Assembly (NCBI RefSeq): GCF_902804485.1
Contig: NZ_CADCST010000086.1
Location: forward strand, 1-64,000
Origin: Flavobacterium collinsii
Lineage (GTDB): Bacteria > Bacteroidota > Bacteroidia > Flavobacteriales > Flavobacteriaceae
Direction of reading: 5' to 3'
Length of the DNA stretch: 64,000 nucleotides
A model generated the notes under the pieces. The model did no database searches, was not told the origin of the DNA, and saw only the letters and a list, made by a program, of their open reading frames with translations. Numbering within the stretch: position 1 is the first letter of the stretch; every line of letters begins with the position of its first letter. The translations under genes were made by a program, and so were the position numbers. Positions 25,470-33,492 of this stretch are shown here, piece after piece.

Positions 25470-26714
25470 TTACCTAATAAATCCTACTCCTGCCGTTGTA
25501 TTTGTTGCGGTATCAATTAAGATAAATGCGCCGTTTGATTTATTATCGTTGTAGGCATCAAAATATAAAGGCTTGCTTAATTTGATGTTTACTTCTCCAA
25601 TTTCGTTGATGGCTAATTGTGAAGCTTCTTTTGTTCCGGAATAATCCGTTGAGATGGTATTTTTAATACTTTCTACTTTTGCCAAAACCGAATTGGTGTT
25701 GTGCTGAACGATATATTTTGTCCCCGGAACCAGTTTTTTACTGTCCATCCAGCATACTGTTGTAGTGATTTCTTTTTCAATTTTTGGAAGTTCTGACGAT
25801 TTTACAATCATATCACCTCTTGTCACATTGATATCATTTTCTAATTCGATGGTGATCGAAGAGCCTGCAACGGCTTCATCAAATTGTTTGTCGAAAAAAT
25901 GAATTTTTGAAACTTTTGATTCTGTCAATGATGGAAGTACCGTAACAGCGTCTCCTACTTTTATTGAGTTTCCGTATAATTTCCCGGCATAACCTCTAAA
26001 ATCATGGTATTCTTCTGTTTTTGGACGAATTACTGTCTGAACGGGGAAACGTGCTTTTCCTGCTTCAAAAACATCTGAAGAATGTAACCCTTCTAAATGC
26101 TCCAACACCGTTTGTCCATCGTACCACTTCATGTTTTCTGATTTGTCCACAACATTCCCTCCGTTGATGGCACTAAGCGGAATGTAACTTACGTTTTGTT
26201 CTTTGAAAGTACTCTTAGCATTTAAAGCCTGGAAATCGGCTTTGATTTTATTGAAAACTTCCTCTGAATAATCCACTAAATCCATTTTGTTGATCGCAAC
26301 AATTACCTCTTTTACTCTCAATAAATTATTGATGAAAAAATGACGGTATGTTTGCTCGATTACTCCTTTTCTGGCATCAATTAAGATGATCGACACTTGA
26401 GAAGTCGAAGCTCCTGTTACCATGTTTCTGGTATATTCTACGTGCCCCGGAGTATCGGCAATAATGTAACTTTTCTTTGCAGTCGAGAAATAAATGTGCG
26501 CCACATCAATTGTGATTCCTTGTTCTCTCTCCGCCACTAATCCGTCAGTTGCCAGTGAAAAATCAAGATAATCGTATCCTTTTTGCTTGCTGCTTTTCTC
26601 GATCGCTTCGATTTTATCTGTAGTCAATGATTTTGTATCGTACAGTAATCTTCCGATCAAAGTACTTTTCCCGTCATCTACACTTCCTGCTGTTGCTATT
26701 TTTAAAACTTCCAT
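25470..26714 (-). CDS. cysN: Sulfate adenylyltransferase subunit 1, CysN GTPase
   Basis: The 414-residue protein has EF-Tu-like GTPase motifs GSVDDGKST (G1), DTPGHVEYTRNM (G3) and NKMD (G4), followed by two beta-barrel domains. GTP hydrolysis drives CysD to make adenosine 5'-phosphosulfate (APS). It ends without a CysC APS-kinase domain, and no cysC is nearby, which agrees with an APS-reducing pathway. It lies 109 bases downstream of cysD. Confidence 0.94.
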   Translation of the reverse strand: MEVLKIATAGSVDDGKSTLIGRLLYDTKSLTTDKIEAIEKSSKQKGYDYLDFSLATDGLVAEREQGITIDVAHIYFSTAKKSYIIADTPGHVEYTRNMVTGASTSQVSIILIDARKGVIEQTYRHFFINNLLRVKEVIVAINKMDLVDYSEEVFNKIKADFQALNAKSTFKEQNVSYIPLSAINGGNVVDKSENMKWYDGQTVLEHLEGLHSSDVFEAGKARFPVQTVIRPKTEEYHDFRGYAGKLYGNSIKVGDAVTVLPSLTESKVSKIHFFDKQFDEAVAGSSITIELENDINVTRGDMIVKSSELPKIEKEITTTVCWMDSKKLVPGTKYIVQHNTNSVLAKVESIKNTISTDYSGTKEASQLAINEIGEVNIKLSKPLYFDAYNDNKSNGAFILIDTATNTTAGVGFIR

Positions 26715-26823
26715 CTTATATATTGTTTCAGGTTTAAAGTTTCAGGTTTCATGTTCTCTCGAAACTTATAAATCTGTATGTTTTTTGTTTTCTTGATTCT
26801 ACTTTTTAATTATCAATTATCAA

Positions 26824-27723
26824 TTAAAAATATCCTTGTTGTTTTCTCTTTTCCATTGCAGCTTCAGAACGTTTGTCGTCAATTCTGGCTCCTCTTTCAG
26901 AAATCGTAGAGCTTCTGATTTCTCCTACTACTTCTTCGATGGTTGCTGCATAAGATTCAACAGCTGCTGTACAGCTCATATCTCCAACGGTTCTGAAGCG
27001 AACAATTCTTTCTTCGATTTGTTCGTCTTCTTCCTGGTACACAAAAGGAGAATGTGACCAGATCAAACCGTCTCTCAAAAAAACTTTTCTTTTATGTGAG
27101 AAATAAATAGATGGAATTTCGATATGTTCTTTCTCGATATAACTCCATACATCTAATTCTGTCCAATTTGAAATTGGGAAAACACGAACGTTTTGACCAT
27201 TCTCTATTTTTCCGTTCAAAATGTCAAATAATTCCGGACGTTGGTTTTTTTCATCCCATTGACCAAAATCGTCACGAACTGAAAAAATACGCTCTTTTGC
27301 TCTTGCCTTCTCTTCATCACGACGCGCTCCTCCGATACAGGCATCAAACTTAAATTCTTCAATTGCATCTAAAAGTGTGGTCGTTTGTAAACTGTTTCTA
27401 CTGGAATATTTACCCGTTTCTTCAACCACTTTTCCTTCATCAATAGCATCCTGAACATTACGTACGATTAATTCCAATCCTAATTCTTCTACCAATTTGT
27501 CTCTGAAAGCAATAGTTTCCGGAAAATTATGTCCGGTATCAACATGCAAAAGAGGAAACGGAATTTTTGCCGGGAAAAATGCTTTTTGTGCCAAACGCAC
27601 TAATGTTATCGAATCTTTTCCTCCAGAAAAAAGCAAAACCGGTTTATCGAACTGTGAAATTACTTCTCTGAAAATATATATTGCTTCGCTCTCTAAAGCG
27701 TTTGTTTTTAATACTGAACTCAT
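26824..27723 (-). CDS. cysD: Sulfate adenylyltransferase subunit 2, CysD
   Basis: This 299-residue PP-loop enzyme has VLLFSGGKDSITLVRL (PP-loop SGGKDS), LLHVDTGHNFPET, CIGGARRDEEKARAKERIFS and a C-terminal DDKRSEAAMEKRKQQGYF, all diagnostic for CysD. I chose the ATG at 27723, because the six codons upstream start only with TTG. It activates sulfate to APS with ATP together with CysN, encoded downstream. Confidence 0.95.
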   Translation of the reverse strand: MSSVLKTNALESEAIYIFREVISQFDKPVLLFSGGKDSITLVRLAQKAFFPAKIPFPLLHVDTGHNFPETIAFRDKLVEELGLELIVRNVQDAIDEGKVVEETGKYSSRNSLQTTTLLDAIEEFKFDACIGGARRDEEKARAKERIFSVRDDFGQWDEKNQRPELFDILNGKIENGQNVRVFPISNWTELDVWSYIEKEHIEIPSIYFSHKRKVFLRDGLIWSHSPFVYQEEDEQIEERIVRFRTVGDMSCTAAVESYAATIEEVVGEIRSSTISERGARIDDKRSEAAMEKRKQQGYF

Positions 27724-27827
27724 TTTGTTTTTTTGTTTCAAGTTTAAAGTTTCAGGTTGTGTTTATTGTGAGTTTCCTAAAACTTTCTACTGTTATTCTT
27801 TACTCTATACTCCTGTTTCTATCCTCT

Positions 27828-28538
27828 CTAATCTTTCTTAGCGCTATGCAAACCACATTCTTTATGACTTGATTCCCACCACCATCTTCCGGCTCTGATA
27901 TCTTCACCCGGGAAAATTGCTCTGGTACAAGGCGCGCAACCAATGCTTACGAAACCTTGTTTGTGTAAAGCATTTTGAGGAACATTGTTTTCTGATAAAT
28001 AAACCTCAACCTCTTCTAAAGTCCATTTTAGTAATGGATTGAACTTTATAATCTCAAAGCCTCCATCGTACTCAAACAATTGCAGATCGTTTCTATTCTC
28101 GGATTGCTCTGCTCTTAGACCTGTAATCCAAACCGAATTTCCTGCCAACGCTTTTCGTAGCGGAACTACTTTTCGAATGAAACAGCATTCTTTTCTGTTC
28201 TCAACTGAATCATAAAAGCTGTTTGGACCTTTATGTTTTAGTAAATTCTCTACTGCTGCTGCTTCTGGAAAATAAACCTCGATCGGCTTTTTGTACTTTT
28301 TTAATGTTTTATGAAAAACATCATACGTTTCCTGAAATAACCTTCCGGTATCTAATGTAAAAATGGTTATATCCTGATTACTTTTTGCAATAAAATCAGT
28401 GATAACCTGATCTTCCTGTCCAAAAGATGTAGAAAAAATCACTTTTCCGGGATATTCACCTGCTAAGAAAACTAAGGTTTCATCCAGTGAAAAGTCTTTC
28501 GTTTTATCTAATAATGATTGTATAATAGTCGCACTCAT
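27828..28538 (-). CDS. cysH: Adenylyl-sulfate (APS) reductase, CysH family
   Basis: The 236 residues carry the PP-loop-related STSFGQEDQVI, the CC...CxxC iron-sulfur pair (KECCFIRK and GCAPCTR) and the catalytic C-terminal KECGLH. The CC/CxxC cysteines bind a 4Fe-4S cluster and mark APS reductases as opposed to PAPS reductases, which lack them. Absence of an APS kinase in the operon agrees. The product is sulfite, passed to the sulfite reductase encoded in the same operon. Confidence 0.93.
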   Translation of the reverse strand: MSATIIQSLLDKTKDFSLDETLVFLAGEYPGKVIFSTSFGQEDQVITDFIAKSNQDITIFTLDTGRLFQETYDVFHKTLKKYKKPIEVYFPEAAAVENLLKHKGPNSFYDSVENRKECCFIRKVVPLRKALAGNSVWITGLRAEQSENRNDLQLFEYDGGFEIIKFNPLLKWTLEEVEVYLSENNVPQNALHKQGFVSIGCAPCTRAIFPGEDIRAGRWWWESSHKECGLHSAKKD

Positions 28539-28565
28539 ATTCTCTTTCTTTCCTTCTAAAAAATA

Positions 28566-29468
28566 TTACAATAATTTAGATAATGTTTTTAAACTCAATA
28601 GTATTATTAAAATCCCAACTGCAATCATCATTGGCTTTCTTCTGATTTTATTTAAAAGATAAGCTCCTAATGGCGCTGCGATTACACCTCCCAGAATCAA
28701 ACCTATAATAACCTGCCAACCGTGGATTCCTCCAAAAAGCATGAAGGTTATACCACTTGCGAACGAAATTGCAAATTCAGCTGCATTTACAGAACCTATA
28801 GTATATCTTGGATTTCTTCCTCTTCCTAATAATGTTGAAGTCACAATAGGCCCCCAGCCTCCGCCTCCAACTGAATCCATAAAACCTCCAAAAATGGCCA
28901 GAAATCCTAATTTTTTAGTTTTCTTTTTAATGATCTTTTTAACTAAAGCTTTTCGAATAATTATAATCGCCAGAACAATCATATAAACTGCAATAAAAGG
29001 CTTTATAATATCACCATTAATAACATCCGACAATAAATATGCTCCCATTATTGAACCTAAAACTCCCGGAATCAATAAATGTTTGACCAGTTTTTTATTG
29101 ATATTTCCAAATCGGTGATGAGAAAGTGCCGATGCTCCCGTAGTAAACATTTCAGACACGTGAACCGCAGTACTGCTAATCACTGGCGGAACTCCGTACG
29201 CTAATAAAAAGGATGTAGAAGTTGCCCCATAACCCATTCCTAAAGTCCCGTCAACCAATTGTGCAAAAACTCCAATGGCAAAAAACACTAAAAACTCCTG
29301 ATTGAAACCATCAATAAACGCATTCCATGAAAATTCCGCATGGTGATTGTAAATCAACGTTGTCAACAAACCTATAAGCAAAATGGCCGGTACTAAAACC
29401 CACAATCTTTCTTTTATTGCAGCATCAGACTTAACTTCTACAGTATTTATTTTTAGCTCTTTTTCCAT
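28566..29468 (-). CDS. TSUP (TauE/SafE) family permease, likely sulfur anion
   Basis: The 300-residue membrane protein has about eight helices in two halves with the family motifs GTLGMGYGATSTSFLLAYG and DSVGGGGWGPIVTSTLLGRG, plus a cytoplasmic, charged N-terminal 25 residues. TSUP proteins move sulfate, sulfite, thiosulfate or organosulfonates. As first gene of the sulfate-assimilation operon, 27 bases before cysH, it most likely imports sulfate, with sulfite or thiosulfate as alternatives. Confidence 0.85.
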   Translation of the reverse strand: MEKELKINTVEVKSDAAIKERLWVLVPAILLIGLLTTLIYNHHAEFSWNAFIDGFNQEFLVFFAIGVFAQLVDGTLGMGYGATSTSFLLAYGVPPVISSTAVHVSEMFTTGASALSHHRFGNINKKLVKHLLIPGVLGSIMGAYLLSDVINGDIIKPFIAVYMIVLAIIIIRKALVKKIIKKKTKKLGFLAIFGGFMDSVGGGGWGPIVTSTLLGRGRNPRYTIGSVNAAEFAISFASGITFMLFGGIHGWQVIIGLILGGVIAAPLGAYLLNKIRRKPMMIAVGILIILLSLKTLSKLL

Positions 29469-29527
29469 TCTAATGGTTTGTTTTATTTTAAAAATCCATT
29501 ACCCTATCGGGCTAGTAGATTGAATGG

Positions 29528-29557
29528 CAAAATTACTACTTATTTCTAAATATCAAA
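29528..29557 (-). promoter_or_regulatory. Promoter of the sulfate-assimilation operon
   Basis: On the minus strand TTTG (29557-29554), 18 bases, TAATTTTG (29535-29528) is a full match to the Bacteroidota consensus. The start would be near 29522. The rest of the 311-base divergent region has a TATACTG/CAGTA dyad near 29658 and ACTATATC at 29673-29680, but no leader peptide or terminator. Confidence 0.75.
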
Positions 29558-29779
29558 ACAATATTTAATATTTTTATAAAGCTATTTAGCATAAGGTCAA
29601 TTGAGAGGACCTCACAAAGGTATTAACAAATCATCCTTACAAGTAAAAAAACTTATTATACTGTTTTTCAGTACTATATCGCTAAAAATTTTATTATTCT
29701 TGAAATACACTTTTTAAAGTCTACCATATCTATAGGATAATTATAAAAATGTTGTTATTTTTACCTCAAATTTTTATTC

Positions 29780-30562
29780 ATGGATTTTCAAATAGGTCTT
29801 GTAATTGCAGGTTTAGTTGTAGGTTTTGTCGTGGGTTTAACGGGTGTTGGAGGCGGCTCTTTGATGACTCCAATTTTATTATGGTTTGGCATCCCTCCAA
29901 CAACAGCGGTTGGTACCGATTTATTATATGCCGCTTTTACCAAAATGGGAGGTGTTTTTGTACATCATAAAAAAGGCAATATCAATTGGTCTATTACTGG
30001 CTGGCTCACTCTGGGTAGCGTTCCTGCCGCTTTACTGACTTTATGGATCCTGAATAGCATCAAAACTGACATTACTACCATAAATGCCGTCATCAAATAC
30101 AGTTTAGGATGGGCACTACTATTTACTTCTATTGCCATTCTATTCAAGAAAAAACTATTGGTATTTTCACAAAAACATGCGGGAGATAAGTTTCACAGCG
30201 AAAGTCATACGCAAAATATGCTCACTGTTGGAATTGGAATTTTACTGGGAGCAACCGTAACCTTGACATCAATTGGAGCTGGTGCATTAGGTACCGTTAC
30301 TTTGTTTTTCTTATATCCGCTCTTACCCACTCCACGTTTGGTTGGTACCGAAATCGCACACGCAGTACCTCTAACACTGGTTGCCGGAATCGGACATGCC
30401 TCAATGGGAAATTTAGATCTTATTTTATTGGGACAATTATTACTAGGATCACTCCCGGGAATTTTTATCGGAAGTATGCTTAGCGGTAAAGTACCTGATT
30501 TATTTCTTAGAAATGCCATTGCAGTGATGCTTTTCCTGGCCGGTTATAAATTGATCTTTTAA
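29780..30562 (+). CDS. TSUP (TauE/SafE) family permease
   Basis: The 260-residue membrane protein begins with VIAGLVVGFVVGLTGVGGGSLMTPIL and has the second-half motif LTSIGAGALGTVTLFFLYP, the two inverted TSUP repeats, with about seven to eight helices. It diverges from the sulfate-assimilation operon and is only distantly like the permease at 28566-29468. It may carry sulfite or another sulfur anion, or act in the other direction. It is a single gene ending at a shared terminator. Confidence 0.82.
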   Translation: MDFQIGLVIAGLVVGFVVGLTGVGGGSLMTPILLWFGIPPTTAVGTDLLYAAFTKMGGVFVHHKKGNINWSITGWLTLGSVPAALLTLWILNSIKTDITTINAVIKYSLGWALLFTSIAILFKKKLLVFSQKHAGDKFHSESHTQNMLTVGIGILLGATVTLTSIGAGALGTVTLFFLYPLLPTPRLVGTEIAHAVPLTLVAGIGHASMGNLDLILLGQLLLGSLPGIFIGSMLSGKVPDLFLRNAIAVMLFLAGYKLIF

Positions 30563-30604
30563 ATTAATTACAGGCTTTCAAAAATAGAATCTGAACCTAA
30601 AATA

Positions 30605-30642
30605 AAAAGACCATTTCAATATTTTTAATGAAATGGTCTTTT
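30605..30642. terminator. Bidirectional terminator between permease and Rrf2 gene
   Basis: Perfect 14-base arms AAAAGACCATTTCA and complement with a ten-base loop, A-rich on one side and T-rich on the other, between convergent genes. Confidence 0.88.
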
Positions 30643-30668
30643 ATATGAATTCTGAATGAAAGATCTAA

Positions 30669-31079
30669 TTAAAATGCAATATCCGCCAACGAGTTACTTT
30701 CAAGAATTTTTAGGGTATTATCTCTAACCTCAGTCATTAATCTTCGTGCAGCACAGGTTGATTCATCATCACAATCGTCGCACCTTTCATAAAAGTTATG
30801 ACTTGCACAAGGCAGCAATGCAATAGGTCCTTCCAGAATACGATAGACTTTAGCCATACTGATGTCTTTGGGGTCTTTTATCAGATAGTAACCACCACCC
30901 TTTCCTTTTTTAGCTCCTAAAAAACCTGAGTTTCTAAGCAGCAGCAAAATACTTTCTAAAAACTTAATTGAAATATGTTCACTTTTCGCAATTTCTGCAA
31001 TTTGTACCGGCTCATTATTTTCACGTCTGGCCAAATAAGTTAAAGCTTTAATTCCGTATTTTGTTTTCTTTGAAAGCAC
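30669..31079 (-). CDS. Rrf2-family transcriptional regulator with four cysteines
   Basis: The 136 residues form an Rrf2 winged helix (MLSKKTKYGIKALTYLARR, IAKSEHISIKFLESILLLLR, the wing GKGGGYYLIKDP). Then come Cys91, Cys100, Cys103 and Cys109 in PCASHNFYERCDDCDDESTC, a likely Fe-S or redox site as in IscR and NsrR. CymR of Bacillus, also Rrf2, controls cysteine metabolism. This gene lies between sulfate assimilation and metZ genes, which makes a sulfur regulator plausible but unproved. ACTATATC occurs both upstream of it (31222-31215) and in the permease intergenic region (29673-29680). Confidence 0.87.
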   Translation of the reverse strand: MLSKKTKYGIKALTYLARRENNEPVQIAEIAKSEHISIKFLESILLLLRNSGFLGAKKGKGGGYYLIKDPKDISMAKVYRILEGPIALLPCASHNFYERCDDCDDESTCAARRLMTEVRDNTLKILESNSLADIAF

Positions 31080-31235
31080 TTTTTATATATTTTAATCGCT
31101 ATTGCCAATTTTAGGCCTCTGACCTAAAACAACAATCGTCTTGTTTTTCTGCCACAAAAATAAACTTTTTAAATGAGAATAGTAATAGAACCAAATTTTA
31201 AATTCTACTAAATTGATATAGTTTAAACAAAGCCA

Positions 31236-31283
31236 AATAAAAAACGATTTTCAACTGCATTTATTATGAGTCAAAAATCGTTA
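31236..31283 (-). terminator. Terminator after metZ
   Basis: On the minus strand AACGATTTT (31282-31274) pairs with AAAATCGTT (31251-31243), followed by a T-rich run. Confidence 0.75.
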
Positions 31284-31337
31284 TTTATTTAAAATCAATT
31301 CCTGGTTCAAATCTAAAATCAGAAATCTAAAATTATT

Positions 31338-32510
31338 TTAAGAAAGCGCCTGTTTTAAATCGGCAATTACATCTTCGACCGTTTCCAAACCAACTGAAAC
31401 ACGCACTAATCCCTGAGTTATTCCAACCGCTAGCTGATCTTCTTCAGACAACTTACTATGTGTTGTTGAAGCAGGATGCGTCACAATCGATCTCGTATCG
31501 CCAATATTTGCCGATAGGGAACACAGTTTTATTTTATCTAAAAATTTTCTTCCGGCTTCAATTCCGCCTTTAATTTCAAAGGCAATAATATTCCCCCCCA
31601 ATTTCATTTGCTTTTTGGCAATCTCATATTGCGGATGTGATTTCAGGAACGGATATTTGATGCTTTTTACATTTGGGTGTCCTTCTAAAAACTCCGCTAC
31701 TTTTAAAGCATTTTCACAGTGTTTTTCAACACGAATTGCCAATGTCTCTAAGCTTTTTGACAAAACCCATGCATTAAACGGAGACAAAGCAGGACCTGTA
31801 TTTCTGGAGAACAAATAAATTTGTCTGATTAAATCTTCACTTCCAACCGTAACTCCTCCTAAAACTCTACCCTGACCATCGATCAATTTAGTTGCTGAAT
31901 GCACAACTAAATGCGCTCCAAATTTTATAGGCTGCTGAAGATAAGGTGTCGCAAAACAGTTATCGATAATTAAAATCAGATTGTGTTTTTTAGCAAGATC
32001 TCCCAACAATTGTAAATCGATTACATCAACACCCGGATTTGTAGGCGACTCTGCGTATAAAATTTTTGTATTTGGTTTAATGAATCCTTCGATTGTTTCC
32101 GGCTTAGTAATATCAAAATAAGAGGTTTCGATGTTCCATTTCGGAAAATAAGTCATAAATAAAGCGTGTGTCGAACCAAAAACACTGCTCGCTGACACGA
32201 TATGATCTCCTGAATTTAATAACGCTGCAAAAGTAGAATATACTGCTGCCATTCCGGTTGCAAAAGCATAACCCGCTTCGGCACCTTCCATTTTACAGAT
32301 TTTATCAACAAATTCTGTTGTGTTCGGATTGCTAAAACGGCTGTAAATATTTCTTTCTTTTTCTTCAGTAAAAGAAGCTCTCATGTCTTCGGCATCTTCA
32401 AATACAAAACTTGACGATAAGTATAATGGCACCGAATGCTCTAAATACTGACTTCTTTCTAATTGTGTTCTGATGGCTTGGGTTTCAAAACCAAATTCTT
32501 CTGTGTTCAT
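31338..32510 (-). CDS. metZ: O-acyl-homoserine sulfhydrylase, MetZ type
   Basis: The 390-residue Cys/Met-metabolism PLP enzyme has YSRFSNPNTTEFVDKI, SASSVFGSTHALF, and the PLP lysine in VHSATKLIDGQGRVLGG. The DGQGR after the lysine is the MetZ-type signature, distinct from MetY and MetB. It should make homocysteine from an acylhomoserine and sulfide. I chose the ATG at 32510, because the upstream GTG at 32540 lies in the repeat. The gene is 336 bases from osmC with a repeat between, so it may have its own promoter. Confidence 0.87.
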   Translation of the reverse strand: MNTEEFGFETQAIRTQLERSQYLEHSVPLYLSSSFVFEDAEDMRASFTEEKERNIYSRFSNPNTTEFVDKICKMEGAEAGYAFATGMAAVYSTFAALLNSGDHIVSASSVFGSTHALFMTYFPKWNIETSYFDITKPETIEGFIKPNTKILYAESPTNPGVDVIDLQLLGDLAKKHNLILIIDNCFATPYLQQPIKFGAHLVVHSATKLIDGQGRVLGGVTVGSEDLIRQIYLFSRNTGPALSPFNAWVLSKSLETLAIRVEKHCENALKVAEFLEGHPNVKSIKYPFLKSHPQYEIAKKQMKLGGNIIAFEIKGGIEAGRKFLDKIKLCSLSANIGDTRSIVTHPASTTHSKLSEEDQLAVGITQGLVRVSVGLETVEDVIADLKQALS

Positions 32511-32527
32511 TTTTTTATTTTTGTTTA

Positions 32528-32831
32528 ACACAAATTGCACTAATTAGCACAAATTCGCTTTTTTATAAAATTTCACAAAGATTCACAAAGCAAAATGCAG
32601 TGCATCACCTAGAATTTAATGTGAATTTTCATGGTGTGATTAAAAATCAAAAAATTATCTAATTCTCAAATTGACTAAAACACGAATTACACTGATTAGC
32701 ACAAATTCGCTTCTTTTATAAAATTTCACAAAGATTCGCAAAACAAAACACAGCGTTTCGCCAGAAGTTTAATGTGAATTTTCATTGTATAAAAGTGGTC
32801 AAAAAAATCTCAAATTCTCAAATTGACTAAT
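32528..32831. repeat. Two tandem ~152-base direct repeats upstream of metZ
   Basis: Copy 1 (32528-32679) and copy 2 (32680-about 32831) share ACAC-AATT-CAC, GATTAGCACAAATTCGC (first copy AATTAGCAC...), TATAAAATTTCACAAAGATT, TTTAATGTGAATTTTCAT and CAAATTGACTA in order. No reading frame crosses them. The block holds whatever promoter metZ has. Confidence 0.8.
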
Positions 32832-32846
32832 TATCCAATTATCCAA

Positions 32847-33275
32847 TTACTTTAATTCTTCGTTGTTCAGGACTACCTTATATTTTACGGTAGCGGTAGG
32901 CTCAATTGTTTTAGAAACCGAGCAATATTTCTCAAAGGAAAGCTGGGCTGCCCGTTGTGCTTTTTCAGGGTTAACATCTCCTTCTAAATAAAAAACCACA
33001 TTGATTTCTTTAAAAGGCTTCGCTTCACCAACCTGTACACGCTCTCCTTCTACCTCAGCATTAAAAGAAGTGATCTCCTGACGTTGTTTTTTTAAGATCG
33101 AAATCATATCAATGGCACTGCATCCCGCGACACCCATTAATACAAGTTCCATTGGGCTTGCACCTAAATCGCTTCCGCCAAATTCGGCTCTGCTGTCAAC
33201 GTCAACTACATGACCACGTTCATTTTTGAGTTTAAAATGAAACGCATCGTTTACTCTGTTTAAGGTTACTTTCAT
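32847..33275 (-). CDS. OsmC family peroxiredoxin-like protein
   Basis: The 142 residues have the OsmC/YhfA fold with both conserved cysteines, Cys52 in GVAGCSAID and Cys118 in KYCSV, and the family segment SPMELVLMGVAG. OsmC proteins reduce organic hydroperoxides through these thiols, while the YhfA branch has no firm function. It lies downstream of thrA on the same strand, separated by an inverted repeat. Confidence 0.85.
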   Translation of the reverse strand: MKVTLNRVNDAFHFKLKNERGHVVDVDSRAEFGGSDLGASPMELVLMGVAGCSAIDMISILKKQRQEITSFNAEVEGERVQVGEAKPFKEINVVFYLEGDVNPEKAQRAAQLSFEKYCSVSKTIEPTATVKYKVVLNNEELK

Positions 33276-33314
33276 TGTGTTGTTATTTTTTTTTGTTTTT
33301 TATTCTTTATAATC

Positions 33315-33447
33315 TTGTCACTTCGACGTAAGGAGACTCGAGCGATAGCGAACAGACGAAGTAAATCACATTAGATTGTTGACAAAGATTAAAATGTTTC
33401 GTTGCGGAGTTCCTTGTGTGATTTCTCCCTTCGGTCGAAATGACAAA
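33315..33447. repeat. Inverted intergenic repeat (TTGTCACTTCGAC family)
   Basis: TTGTCACTTCGACGTAAGGAGA at the left faces TCTCCCTTCGGTCGAAATG and ACAA at the right, about 90 bases apart, with GACTCGAGCGATAGCG inside. It is related to 14228-14286 and is a known type of dispersed Flavobacterium repeat. Confidence 0.75.
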
Positions 33448-33492
33448 CTGGACCTATAAATCTGCAATCTCAAATCTTCAATCTCAAATTCC

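Noticed and set aside
29469..29779. A Cys leader before the sulfate-assimilation operon
   Set aside because: The leader after the promoter at 29528 is only about 54 bases and has no Cys/Met frame or terminator.
32511..32540. GTG start adding ten residues to MetZ
   Set aside because: The extension (MQFVLNKNKK) lies in the tandem repeat, and the ATG at 32510 gives the usual MetZ N-terminus.
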